A stretch of 34,143 nt of DNA from Lachnospiraceae bacterium (GTDB taxonomy: Bacteria; Bacillota; Clostridia; Lachnospirales; Lachnospiraceae): assembly GCA_030523275.1 (NCBI GenBank), contig JAUNIX010000032.1, positions 1 through 34,143 of the forward strand, written 5' to 3'. Positions 24,506 to 32,681 of the stretch are shown here, one piece after another. The notes beneath the pieces are model-generated. The model worked only from the letters and a program-made list of their open reading frames with translations, was not told the origin of the DNA and ran no database searches. The first letter of the stretch is position 1. The number at the start of each line of letters is the position of its first letter. The position numbers were made by a program, and so were the translations under genes.

Positions 24506-24860
24506 TCGCTCTCACCTCTCTTTCTACCTGTGCCTGCCGTTTTAATATGGTGTAGTAATTGTCTGTTTGATACAAACGAATCTGTGGACGAATCAATTTC
24601 GCCTCAATAAAGTGCTTTGCTACTTTTTCCATTGGCTGTCCATTCTTCTCATACATAGCCAGAAAAAACAATGGAAGCATGACAAGAATCATCCCCAAAG
24701 TCGCTAGACTGATATTTCCTGACTTTTTTAATAAAAAAAATATTGGTATCCCAATGACCGCAGCCACTCCAAAACAAAGAAGTTGTCGTTTTGTTAAATT
24801 GAATAAAATTTTTGATTTTACTCTCGTTAAATCACGAGGGACTGAAATATAAGCTGCCAT
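24450..24860 (-). CDS. prgI: PrgI-family conjugation membrane protein
   Basis: A 136-aa protein starting MAAYISVPRDLTRVKSKIL with the typical PrgI opening (xYxxVPRDL...K). Two membrane segments follow at about residues 30-48 and 51-70. The basic C-terminus ends TKKKF. PrgI proteins are VirB3-like partners of VirB4. The start at 24858-24860 is chosen because AAGGAGGTTTTT precedes it. It is translated in overlap with virB4. Confidence 0.9.
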   Translation of the reverse strand: MAAYISVPRDLTRVKSKILFNLTKRQLLCFGVAAVIGIPIFFLLKKSGNISLATLGMILVMLPLFFLAMYEKNGQPMEKVAKHFIEAKLIRPQIRLYQTDNYYTILKRQAQVEREVRAIVSVSKRSVPKKGTKKKF

Positions 24861-24873
24861 AAAAACCTCCTTT

Positions 24874-25740
24874 CTAGTGCGCTGCAAAAATACTCTTACT
24901 TAATGAACCAGTTTTAAACAGTGTGTATGCCAGTAAAACCGTATAACCCATCACACCCCAGATAGAACCAGAAATATCATCCGAAAATGCAATTCCCTGA
25001 ATTAACACTGCATAAATGCCAACACATATCATGATCAAAAATCCCTGAAATCCCAAAGCAAACAAGGATCTTACATAATTTTGTCCCATATGACTTTGTT
25101 CGCGATTACCAAAAGTCGCAAACGGAATCGGAGCTAGTGAAGTCATCAAATAAATTTCGATCATTCTTCCATAAACAATGATAAAAATCACGACTGATAA
25201 AATTTTTAATGTAATCGAAACAATAGTGGATTCTAGCCATAATCCGAGTAACGGACCTAAATCCATCTCCATTAGCCTATCCTGCAAGTTTTCAAGTGCC
25301 GAAGCATTGACCGCTGTTGCACCGGATATGATGCCTGCACTATTGTTAACTACGTGTTGTGCGACATCAAATACCGCCATGACAATATTAAAAGTATTAG
25401 AAATTAATGTGACTGCAATAAAGGTCTTTAAGATCCATCGAAAAAATACCCAGGTTTCAAAGTTTGCTAGATTATTGTGTTCTATAATCATCTGGATTAG
25501 TTCATAGCAAACAATAAAGGTCAGGATCATGCCGGCAATCGGCATGATCACAGATTCTGACACATTACGGATTAATTGGAATACTTCCGGAGCAAAATCG
25601 GAAGGGGTTTTCCCCACCTCATTTGCAATCTCACCCACTGACTGGTTCACGGATTCAAACAGCCCGGTAAAATGGTCCATAATTCCACCAACGATGATTT
25701 CTTTTAACCAAGTGGTGATCTTATCAAATATGCTGTTCAA
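24874..25740 (-). CDS. VirB6/TrbL-like channel membrane protein (CD1112-type)
   Basis: The 288-aa protein has a Gly-Ile-Met amphipathic start (FDKITTWLKEIIVGGIMDHF), then about six hydrophobic segments (for example MPIAGMILTFIVCYELIQMI, IVSITLKILSVVIFIIVYG and GVMGYTVLLAYTLF). The pattern EIYLMTSLAPIPFATFGN with following LGFQGFLIM is the hallmark of the VirB6-like protein of Tn1549/CTn elements. It forms part of the inner-membrane channel. It lies between Maff2 and PrgI as expected, with an SD-like GAAAGGGTGAGCG. Confidence 0.88.
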   Translation of the reverse strand: MNSIFDKITTWLKEIIVGGIMDHFTGLFESVNQSVGEIANEVGKTPSDFAPEVFQLIRNVSESVIMPIAGMILTFIVCYELIQMIIEHNNLANFETWVFFRWILKTFIAVTLISNTFNIVMAVFDVAQHVVNNSAGIISGATAVNASALENLQDRLMEMDLGPLLGLWLESTIVSITLKILSVVIFIIVYGRMIEIYLMTSLAPIPFATFGNREQSHMGQNYVRSLFALGFQGFLIMICVGIYAVLIQGIAFSDDISGSIWGVMGYTVLLAYTLFKTGSLSKSIFAAH

Positions 25741-25755
25741 ATGCGCTCACCCTTT

Positions 25756-25968
25756 CTAAAATAAACCAGACAATAATGGAACCAGTGTAGTACCAATCAG
25801 GGCAACACCGCCTCCTGCCATAAGTTGTTTCATTCCTTGAGATTTTGCACCTGGATTATCATTGCCATACCCTTCTAGCAGATTGATAGCACCCCAAATT
25901 CCAAGACCTGCTCCTAATGCAATTACAAGTGTTTGTAAACAAGATACCGCTGAGTTAAAAAATGACAT
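25756..25968 (-). CDS. Maff2-type small pilin/channel membrane protein
   Basis: A 70-aa protein starting MSFFNSAVSCLQTLVIALGA with two hydrophobic helices (VIALGAGLGIWGAINLL and MAGGGVALIGTTLVPLL) around a short Gly/Asn turn. This is the Maff2 family, related in layout to VirB2/TrbC. GGAGGAATAAT precedes the ATG at 25966-25968. An open frame upstream overlaps a hairpin-containing leader and is not coding. It stands just downstream of virD4 and upstream of the VirB6-like gene, as in Tn1549. Confidence 0.88.
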   Translation of the reverse strand: MSFFNSAVSCLQTLVIALGAGLGIWGAINLLEGYGNDNPGAKSQGMKQLMAGGGVALIGTTLVPLLSGLF

Positions 25969-26128
25969 ATTATTCCTCCATTTCTGCCTCTTATTGAGGC
26001 GAAAACAATATAAATAAGTTTCTTTTTGCCAAAAAAGGCAAACAAAAAAGTACTTACCCCAAATGGTAACTACTTCTTGCACGCAAACTAATTTTATTTA
26101 GCCCACGCTAACATCTCTTCCATTTTTC

Positions 26129-27898
26129 TTAAACGCTTCCATCCAGATCCATTACCTCATACTCATCACCCCCTTTTAGTCTTAATCGATGCTCTAAAAA
26201 TTGTTCAATTTTAAATGTATTCTTCTTATCATAGTCTGAGGTCAGCTTATAATTTGGATGTTTTGTCAAATCATATTTACTTGATAAAAAAGGTCTTACA
26301 CCTCGAAGTTGAAGGATACATTTACTTCCATCAAGTACAAAAAGTTCATCCACACTCATAAGATCTTTTCCGAGTTTTTGATAATTCATAGAATGGGAGG
26401 TTTCTCTTCCTTTACTCTCACTCGTGTTATATATATCAATGGTCTCTTTTCCCAAAGAAGTCGATAAGTCTTTTAAAGTTGTTGGTTCCGAACCACCAAG
26501 GAAAACCTGGGAATCCATATTTCCAATGATTGTGTCTGCATTATCTTTATAAATGGCTTTTAATTGACTCTTTGCTTGTAAAAAAAGACACACTGAGATT
26601 TCTCGGCTCCGAACTGTTGCTACCAACCTCTCTAAGTTTGGAATCTGCCCAATATTAGCAGCTTCATCAATCAAACATCGAACATGAATTGGAAGCCTTC
26701 CTTCATAAACATCATCTGCTTTTTCACACAATAGATGAAACAGCTGTGTGTATACCATACTAATCAAAAAATTAAAGGTTGGATCTGTATCACTCATGAT
26801 TAAAAATAAGACTGTTTTTTGATCACCAATCGTATCCAATTCTAATTCATCCTCTGATGTAATCTCCCGTAGTTCTTCAATATCAAAAGGTGCCAGCCTA
26901 GCACCACAAGAGATTAAGATTGATTTAGTTGTTTTGCCAGCAGCTAATTTAAATTTATCATACTGTCTGACAGCAAAATGGTTTGGTTTCTTTCTTTTTA
27001 GTTCCCTAAACATGTAATCAACTGGATTCATAAAATCCTCATCATCTTCGCGAACTTCCATAGAATTTAGAAATTCAATCAATGTTGCAAAATTTTGCTC
27101 TTCTTCTGGTGCCTCATAGTAGATATATCCGATTAGAGCACAATAAAGTAACGTCTCTGCTTTCGTCCAAAACGGATCTCCTTCTTTTCCCTCGCCTTTT
27201 GTGTTAGCAATTAACGTCGTTACAAGCTTTAGGATGTCTTTTTCTGAATGGATATAAGCAAAAGGATTATATTTCATTGATTTCTTAAAATTAATCGTAT
27301 TAAAAATTTTGATACGATAACCATTTTTTCTTAATGCTTCCCCACATTCAATGGCAACACTGCCTTTTGGATCAGTGACCACATAAGAAGAATGCATTTG
27401 CAACAAATTTGGTTTTAACCAGAATCTTGTTTTTCCTGAACCAGAACCACCAACAACCAAAACATTTTTATTTCTTGCATACTTGGGATTTTTCGGACAA
27501 TTGCTCATCATTAAGCGTTCTGTTGCTGTTAAAATGATATTATCTTCAAATTTAGGAGAAACAAAAGGAGCAATATCTTTTTGATTTCCCCATCTTGCAG
27601 AGCCATATTCCACATTATGTCGATATTTTTTTGCATTTTTCCCTCTCATAAACACTGCTACTTTTAATCCAATCCCACATATGCTACCAACAAAAAGGTC
27701 AAACGGATGCAAACTTGGCAGAGGATTTCCAAACGCAACTGGTATACTGCTTATAAGTCCAATTGTTTTATAAGCAAAAGTATCCCCTATCGAATAGCGC
27801 CATGCTTCACCAAGATTTGTGGCCATTAAAGCAATTAATATATAAGGTAGTGCTGCAATTAATTCTTGTTTTAATTTCCTCTGACCTAATTGCATCAT
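26129..27898 (-). CDS. virD4: VirD4/TraG-type coupling protein
   Basis: A 589-aa T4CP with N-terminal membrane segments (ALPYILIALMATNLG, then LFVGSICGIGLKVAVFM), Walker A GGSGSGKTR at about residue 150, VVTDPKGS, and DEAANIGQIPNLE at about 412 with TVRSREIS following (sensor-like motif). It links the relaxosome to the channel and uses ATP to move DNA. The start overlaps the PcfB-like gene by 4 bp. No defects are visible. Confidence 0.92.
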   Translation of the reverse strand: MMQLGQRKLKQELIAALPYILIALMATNLGEAWRYSIGDTFAYKTIGLISSIPVAFGNPLPSLHPFDLFVGSICGIGLKVAVFMRGKNAKKYRHNVEYGSARWGNQKDIAPFVSPKFEDNIILTATERLMMSNCPKNPKYARNKNVLVVGGSGSGKTRFWLKPNLLQMHSSYVVTDPKGSVAIECGEALRKNGYRIKIFNTINFKKSMKYNPFAYIHSEKDILKLVTTLIANTKGEGKEGDPFWTKAETLLYCALIGYIYYEAPEEEQNFATLIEFLNSMEVREDDEDFMNPVDYMFRELKRKKPNHFAVRQYDKFKLAAGKTTKSILISCGARLAPFDIEELREITSEDELELDTIGDQKTVLFLIMSDTDPTFNFLISMVYTQLFHLLCEKADDVYEGRLPIHVRCLIDEAANIGQIPNLERLVATVRSREISVCLFLQAKSQLKAIYKDNADTIIGNMDSQVFLGGSEPTTLKDLSTSLGKETIDIYNTSESKGRETSHSMNYQKLGKDLMSVDELFVLDGSKCILQLRGVRPFLSSKYDLTKHPNYKLTSDYDKKNTFKIEQFLEHRLRLKGGDEYEVMDLDGSV

Positions 27899-28368
27899 AA
27901 GCTGTGTTCTCCCATTGTTTTATTCTTAATTTTTTTTGGTATACTCATCGTAACGTTCTTTAACTGAACAAGCTGCTTTACGACACTCCTTTTACGATTT
28001 TGTCTTTTCATAACAGAATCTGTATACTCTTTAAATGCCATTGTAAGCGCATCACTCTCTCCTGCTTTAAAAAAAAGTAAATATTTTGGTGGAGAAGCCT
28101 TTTTATCTTTTTTAATTGCATAATCAATCCCATATTTTCTAGCATATTTTTGAAACCCTCGTATGTCAGTCTTTGAAATATCTATGTTCGATACTCCTCT
28201 ATTTTGTCCGATCAATTGTTTCACACTTTGTTTTCCTTTCGGAAAATTGGATCTTTTTTTCTGACGATATTGATTTAATCTTTGCAAAGCCTGAAAAAAT
28301 GTCCTGGCACTTAATTTTGTAGTACTGATCATAAGGTTATAGGTTTTATTTTCTACTTCCTCCTGCAT
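27895..28368 (-). CDS. pcfB: PcfB-like protein (DUF3801-type)
   Basis: A 157-aa basic protein with the DUF3801/PcfB pattern: NLMISTTKLSARTFFQALQR, a SKTDIRGFQKYARKYGIDYA segment, then KYLLFFKAGESDALTMAFKEY. PcfB in pCF10 binds the coupling protein and relaxase and helps assemble the relaxosome on the channel. GAGGTGATAGG precedes the ATG. It ends in a 4-bp overlap with virD4. The family assignment is firm from the motif set and its neighbour. Confidence 0.88.
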   Translation of the reverse strand: MQEEVENKTYNLMISTTKLSARTFFQALQRLNQYRQKKRSNFPKGKQSVKQLIGQNRGVSNIDISKTDIRGFQKYARKYGIDYAIKKDKKASPPKYLLFFKAGESDALTMAFKEYTDSVMKRQNRKRSVVKQLVQLKNVTMSIPKKIKNKTMGEHSL

Positions 28369-28383
28369 CCTATCACCTCATCT

Positions 28384-29544
28384 CTAACGTTCTTCTTTCT
28401 GATTCTTTTTCGCCTTTTTTGCTTTAGGATTTTTTATCTCTGTACCTTTCTCTCCATTATCCATTGCTTTCATGCAATCACCCGTTACAGAAATTGCCAT
28501 CATTCCCTTTCCCATTTTTATAAACACTTCGGGTTCATGAAATCTTTTCTCATACTTTTGCATCATGTCCTGAGAAAGTGATTCAAAACGATCCTTTGTA
28601 AGTCCAACAACCAAAAAATCACCACTAATAATGTCTTGCATTTGTCCATTGTCTTTTTTTAAAGAACGATTCAATGGCAAATGTTCTATTTTCCCCTCCT
28701 CATTTGTGATTAATCCAACTGGATCTTCAAATGGACAGATAACCTGTATATTTCCACCAACCACTTTTTGCAATGTTTCCAAAGAGTCATCTATCTTGAT
28801 TTGCTGTGGACGTTTTTCCGGCTTGACAAGCAAAACATTTAACTTTTCCTCTTGTATTTGTTTATCATCCAATCCATTACATCGCTCAACATAAGAAGCT
28901 GCCATTTCAAAAATTTTTTCTTTGCTGTCATAATGATAGACGTTATTTGTTAGTCTTTCATGGGGCATTACAACTGTTTTATTTACTTCTTTTACCATAT
29001 CAAGTAAATCATGATAATCACCTGCCTCAGACTCTGCTATTAACAACACCTCATGGATAGATGAAGGAAGCATATAAAAATCCCCTTTCAGTCTCTTAGA
29101 AGCCTGTTCCATGAAATCTGGATAAGTAATCACACCTGCTCCATTTAGTGATAGTTCATTCGTCGCTACAAACAATGGTATTTCTTCTGATCCAAATGGA
29201 ATATCTGCCATTCCCTTTAAAACCTCTGTGATGCACTGAATCTTTAAAGGATAATGCTTACTCTCTGACTCTATCGCATCTTCATGAAGTTGCTTTTTTG
29301 TAATCCCATAATGGGCTAATAATCGATTATCAAACGGAATAGAAGTCAATCCTTGTTCATTTTTCGTAAGGACAATCCGGTAAACTGCAGCCATGTCCTC
29401 CACGTTATGATGTGGTACATTACTTAACCATTCTTTATTCTCTTTAGATGAAACCATACGGACGATCAATCTATCTTTTACATTCTCGTATGAGGACATA
29501 ATTTTTTCTATCTTGTCTTTATTTAAATTATTTTTTTGATCCAT
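28384..29544 (-). CDS. DUF5688-type protein of the transfer operon
   Basis: A 386-aa soluble protein. The middle region (MAAVYRIVLTKNEQGLTSIP, then LHEDAIESE, GVITYPDFMEQ and DFYMLPSSIHEVLLIAE) is the pattern I associate with DUF5688 proteins of Clostridia conjugative elements. The end is Lys-rich (KKAKKNQKEER). The biochemical function is unknown. It lies between the 147-aa gene and pcfB with close spacing. Confidence 0.78.
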   Translation of the reverse strand: MDQKNNLNKDKIEKIMSSYENVKDRLIVRMVSSKENKEWLSNVPHHNVEDMAAVYRIVLTKNEQGLTSIPFDNRLLAHYGITKKQLHEDAIESESKHYPLKIQCITEVLKGMADIPFGSEEIPLFVATNELSLNGAGVITYPDFMEQASKRLKGDFYMLPSSIHEVLLIAESEAGDYHDLLDMVKEVNKTVVMPHERLTNNVYHYDSKEKIFEMAASYVERCNGLDDKQIQEEKLNVLLVKPEKRPQQIKIDDSLETLQKVVGGNIQVICPFEDPVGLITNEEGKIEHLPLNRSLKKDNGQMQDIISGDFLVVGLTKDRFESLSQDMMQKYEKRFHEPEVFIKMGKGMMAISVTGDCMKAMDNGEKGTEIKNPKAKKAKKNQKEER

Positions 29545-29554
29545 AACATTCCTC

Positions 29555-29998
29555 CTATTTCAAATGGATAGCATAAAAATGCATCTTTTCTCCTTTCTTT
29601 TCTTTATAATTTTTGTAGTTTTGCATTGTAAATGTATAAGTGGTTTCTTCCAATGACTGCTGGATCTCATATAATTCTTTGTAAGTCAAAGGCTTAATTT
29701 CTCCTTTTTCTCCGCTTCGAAAGATATATGCTTGTTCGACAAGAAATAAATCTCCATAAAACTGCATACAGTCATTGACCATTAAGGCAATCTGAAGATC
29801 TTCTTTCTTAGTACCTTCTATCACAGTCCTAGCTTCAAATATATAATTCTTTTTCTCGCAATGTTGAATAAATTGCTTGCAATCCTGGTACCGAATTAAT
29901 CTTAGATTTTCTCCTGGAATTAGTTCCACAATATACTGATCCTTAACTAAGATTTCATTAAAATCATCCACCACTTTCTGAGCATCCACTTTTTCCAT
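29555..29998 (-). CDS. Unrecognised 147-aa protein of the transfer operon
   Basis: It starts MEKVDAQKVVDDFNEILVKD behind AAGGAGGTTGCAT (ATG at 29996-29998, with an in-frame codon six residues upstream rejected). Mixed alpha/beta, soluble, with no catalytic motif that I can identify. It reads in the same direction as, and lies 10 bp from, the DUF5688 gene. No family is named with confidence. Confidence 0.65.
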   Translation of the reverse strand: MEKVDAQKVVDDFNEILVKDQYIVELIPGENLRLIRYQDCKQFIQHCEKKNYIFEARTVIEGTKKEDLQIALMVNDCMQFYGDLFLVEQAYIFRSGEKGEIKPLTYKELYEIQQSLEETTYTFTMQNYKNYKEKKGEKMHFYAIHLK

Positions 29999-30046
29999 AT
30001 GCAACCTCCTTTTCATGCTAAATTTTTACTGATAAATAAACCCTTT

Positions 30047-30457
30047 TTAACAAAACGGCATTTCCTCTTCTGAATTCTTTGGAATGTCTAAAAATTGATC
30101 TTCTGGAATTTTAGGCCTTTCTTTATTCTCATTTTCTAAGAAATTTCCTCCAACAAACTCAATATCTCTCAGAATAAGTTCTGTATAAAAGTATTTTTTA
30201 TTACTATCTTTATCTGTATAGGGTGTAGAAGTTAATTCGCCACCAACTAAAATTTTGACACCCTGTTTTAGATATTGATCCACAAACTCTGCCTTTTTTC
30301 CATAAGTTGTAACCATGATTGTAAAAAGATCTTTTGAACAATTTCGTTTTACCACTAACGGAAAAGCTGTTACTTTTATCTCTTCATCGTTCTTTGTCTT
30401 AATTTTACGAGTAACTGGATCTTTTGCCAGTCTTCCCATAAAAACACATTGATTCAA
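30047..30457 (-). CDS. ssb: Single-stranded DNA-binding protein
   Basis: A 136-aa OB-fold SSB: MNQCVFMGRLAKDPVTRK, then FTIMVTTYGKKAEFVDQYLK and GVKILVGGELTSTPY. The acidic tail ends EEEMPFC; usual SSB tails end in PF, so an extra Cys follows the protein-docking tip. The start is a TTG (30455-30457) behind AAGGAAGGATAAA. It probably protects the transferred strand after entry and recruits host replication proteins. Confidence 0.88.
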   Translation of the reverse strand: MNQCVFMGRLAKDPVTRKIKTKNDEEIKVTAFPLVVKRNCSKDLFTIMVTTYGKKAEFVDQYLKQGVKILVGGELTSTPYTDKDSNKKYFYTELILRDIEFVGGNFLENENKERPKIPEDQFLDIPKNSEEEMPFC

Positions 30458-30458
30458 T

Positions 30459-30674
30459 TTATCCTTCCTTTCTCATTTTATTACCTGTCTGTTTCCATGC
30501 AGTTGTTGTTGTCATTGCAGACAACCCGATTACATTTTTTGTAACCATGGATCCTGTTTTGGCAGAATTTCCATACTTTATATTGGTCAAATATAAAGTG
30601 GTATCATTATTCTTTCGCTCGTCCTTTTTGGAGTCTTCGCCTATATAAGTCAGATATATTTCTGAAAAAGTCTG
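30459..30674 (-). pseudogene. Protein-like reading frame upstream of ssb, start codon missing
   Basis: The minus frame from 30674 to 30459 (stop TAA two bases before the ssb TTG) reads a plausible 71-aa protein end: SEIYLTYIGEDSKKDERKNN, then NIKYGNSAKTGSMVTKNVIG, then MTTTTAWKQTGNKMRKEG. No normal start codon exists upstream before a stop at 30675-30677. Another frame just upstream reads LNELMQYVNRLFQKYI before a stop, which hints at a frameshifted gene. It occupies half of the 405-bp gap 30458-30862. I do not recognise the family. Confidence 0.35.
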
Positions 30675-30745
30675 TTAACATACTGCATCAGCTCATTTAG
30701 TTTTCAATGTACATATGGATTCTTTTCTCTTTTATTTTTTAAGAT

Positions 30746-30795
30746 TTAAGTGTCCTACTTAATATCCGCTCGAATAAAATAAATAGGACACTTAA
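30746..30795. other. Long dyad before the ssb region
   Basis: TTAAGTGTCCTACTTA (30746-30761) and TAAATAGGACACTTAA (30780-30795) are inverted copies with one mismatch, separated by 18 nt. Neither strand has a T-run after it, so it does not look like a terminator. It may be a binding site for AbrB or another control protein ahead of the transfer operon. Confidence 0.4.
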
Positions 30796-30862
30796 TTTAG
30801 AAATTTTTGAAACTTTTAAGATTTGTTAAAAAGACTTGTTCCTTAGATTTCTTTAATTAGAT

Positions 30863-31132
30863 CTATTTTTTATCCTTAATATTTATCTTTGCTCTGCTAC
30901 AAAGTTCTACAATTGATTTTTTTGATACATATTTACCCTTATAATAAATCAAGTCATCTGAATCATTTCCAAACATATCATAACGTTCAAACTTACATAA
31001 TATTATTTTTTCTTTATCAACAAATATCTCCAAAGCATCTCCTGTATTGATGTCTTTTAAATCTCTAATCTCCTTTGGAATGGTAATTCTTCCTAAAGGA
31101 TCAACTTTTCTAACATATCCAATAACTCTCAT
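30863..31132 (-). CDS. AbrB/SpoVT-type swapped-hairpin transcription regulator
   Basis: An 89-aa protein: MRVIGYVRKVDPLGRITIPK, then EIRDLKDINTGDALEIFVD, the AbrB/MraZ swapped-hairpin fold. The remaining ~40 residues (YYKGKYVSKKSIVELCSRAK) are a short helical C-terminus. The start at 31130-31132 is chosen because GTAGGAGGATTTAT precedes it. It is the first gene at the right-hand end of the element and reads toward the transfer operon, so it may control it. Confidence 0.85.
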   Translation of the reverse strand: MRVIGYVRKVDPLGRITIPKEIRDLKDINTGDALEIFVDKEKIILCKFERYDMFGNDSDDLIYYKGKYVSKKSIVELCSRAKINIKDKK

Positions 31133-31201
31133 ATAAATCCTCCTACACAAAACACAACCAATTTCAAACTGTATTTTCTATTAATTATTAACGTTACTTT
31201 T

Positions 31202-31312
31202 TTACCTATAAATACTAGAAACACATGTTAGTTTTAATATATATATTTCAACAATAATCAAAATCACTTCTACTACTCCCATACCGGATTCATCCTCAAA
31301 AAATCGTTTCAT
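31202..31312 (-). pseudogene. Flp-type prepilin gene broken after its hydrophobic core
   Basis: GGAGGTGAAAAGA precedes an ATG that reads MKRFFEDESGMGVVEVILIIV, a class IVb (Flp) prepilin start with peptidase site after the Gly before Met, and Glu at +5. After codon 21 (about 31250) the text changes to EIYILKLTCVSSIYR and stops, where a pilin should continue hydrophobic and then polar. No other frame restores a pilin. So the gene was cut here, most simply by insertion of the mobile element. It follows TadC by 29 bp as in Clostridia Tad operons. Confidence 0.7.
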
Positions 31313-31341
31313 TCTTTTCACCTCCCTTAATCCTTGTACCT

Positions 31342-32679
31342 TTAAAACTGCAAATATGCAGGTACCATGAGTAACAACAATATATTTAATAGCATGATTC
31401 CCATAGGCAGAAGCAGCTTTGTATCTGCTTCCTCTCCCATTCGCTTTGCCTGCTCACATCGACTCAAAAATGCATGTTGTTCTTCAGTTTTTAAGATTTC
31501 CAACATTCTTTTTGACCCCATTGTTATATTTTGTAAAAATAATGTCATCAATTTGGAATATGATTTCATATTCATCTGATTACTAAACACCTCAAATGCC
31601 TTCTCTTGTGAACATCCCAACTCCATTTGTCGATAAGCATATGCCATCTGTTCATATACAAAACGTTTGGCATTTATCATGTTCTCCTTTTTCTTATCAT
31701 AATCAGATATAATTTTGTTCCATGCAGATTTTATCGTAAAGCCAGCTTCTAGGAGCAATATAAATTGCCATAGAATATTAGAATATTCTAATTCTGACAT
31801 TTGACGAACCTCTTTTTGCTTCTGTTTTTCTTCCTCAAACTGTCTCAGCAACAACAGAGGAATCAAAAACAATACCACAATCAACAAGAGCATCCACGGA
31901 TTTCTTTGTTTTGAAATTTTAATCTCTCCATCAAGTATTTTTAATGGTATTTGAAACGTATCTTTTGTACGGCTGTTCGATTCTAATTGCTTTATTTTTT
32001 CAAAAATAAGTTCAGTCTTTTCTTGTGTCTTTGTTAATCTCCTTGGACATATCGTAATCGTATACACTTTTTCTTTTGTATCATTAAAATACGTTAATAT
32101 AAGTCTTACATGAGTCATTTTTGAACCATTTTGCAATGTTTTATTGTTTACTTTTCCCTCCAAATCAATCAACGATTGATCTTCGAACTCCCATTTCACC
32201 TCCAGCGGACTATCTGGAATCTCCCACAGAAATACTAAATCCGTATGCACTTGACTTAAATTTTTGTTTTTTCCTAACATTTGCTTTTCTAAATATATAA
32301 ACGCTTTCTCAAAGGCTTTTTCCCTTTCTTCTTTTGTATAAAGCTTTTCTGATATAGGTAATTCATAATCATAAAATTCTCCATCTACCTTTATCTGTAC
32401 TTTTTCCTGACTCTCTCCTTCTCCTGCTCCATTTCTTTGTAGTTCTATATTTTTTTGACCATTAAAAGAAAAAAAAATCATACCCAATATACTGATAAAA
32501 CAAATAAAAAGAATACATAACCCCACTTTTATCGATTTGAAAAATTGCTCTTTTATGATCTGATTTAATTCTGCATTCGTACCACTGATATACTTTTTTA
32601 ATCTGCTCTTGCGAAATTCAATCCATTCTGGCGGTATATATTTCCACAACTTCTCAGCAAAAATTTCTATCCACCTCAT
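31342..32679 (-). CDS. TadC-like inner-membrane platform protein with large extracytoplasmic insert
   Basis: About 445 aa. TM segments at ~50-71, ~260-280 and ~422-440 frame a ~190-aa insert (TKEEREKAFEKAFIYLEKQM and following) and a T2SSF-type cytoplasmic domain (GFTIKSAWNKI, QMELGCSQEKAFEVFS, then KRMGEEADTKLLLPMGIM). This last motif is typical for TadC. The ATG at 32679 is behind TGAGGTGTGAGT. It overlaps the TadB stop. It helps assemble Flp pili; with CpaF and Flp broken, the pathway is probably dead. Confidence 0.8.
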   Translation of the reverse strand: MRWIEIFAEKLWKYIPPEWIEFRKSRLKKYISGTNAELNQIIKEQFFKSIKVGLCILFICFISILGMIFFSFNGQKNIELQRNGAGEGESQEKVQIKVDGEFYDYELPISEKLYTKEEREKAFEKAFIYLEKQMLGKNKNLSQVHTDLVFLWEIPDSPLEVKWEFEDQSLIDLEGKVNNKTLQNGSKMTHVRLILTYFNDTKEKVYTITICPRRLTKTQEKTELIFEKIKQLESNSRTKDTFQIPLKILDGEIKISKQRNPWMLLLIVVLFLIPLLLLRQFEEEKQKQKEVRQMSELEYSNILWQFILLLEAGFTIKSAWNKIISDYDKKKENMINAKRFVYEQMAYAYRQMELGCSQEKAFEVFSNQMNMKSYSKLMTLFLQNITMGSKRMLEILKTEEQHAFLSRCEQAKRMGEEADTKLLLPMGIMLLNILLLLMVPAYLQF

Positions 32680-32681
32680 AC

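Larger units (their letters stand above)
11201..31249. mobile_element. Tn1549/CTn-type integrative and conjugative element (visible part)
   Basis: A full conjugation set in conserved order runs from AbrB (31132) to the relaxase (15824) on the minus strand, with regulators from 11201 to 14703. The right boundary is placed at about 31249 because the Flp pilin gene is broken there. The left boundary is not found and may lie beyond position 1. No dedicated serine or single tyrosine integrase is seen; only the trio at 4237-8807 could do the integration. Topoisomerase, helicase and DNA methylase genes common in Tn1549-type elements are not in the window. Confidence 0.7.

Noticed and set aside
25969..26082. 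Longer N-terminus for the Maff2 gene
   Set aside because: The upstream codons are not like the family, overlap two small hairpins and lack an SD, while GGAGGAATAAT precedes the internal ATG.
26083..26128. Tiny frame MEEMLAWAK after virD4 as a leader peptide
   Set aside because: Nine codons without a good ribosome binding site cannot be separated from chance.
30575..30599. Palindrome ACTTTATATT...AATATAAAGT as an operator
   Set aside because: It falls inside the protein-like frame upstream of ssb and is made of AT-rich words, so chance is a fair explanation.
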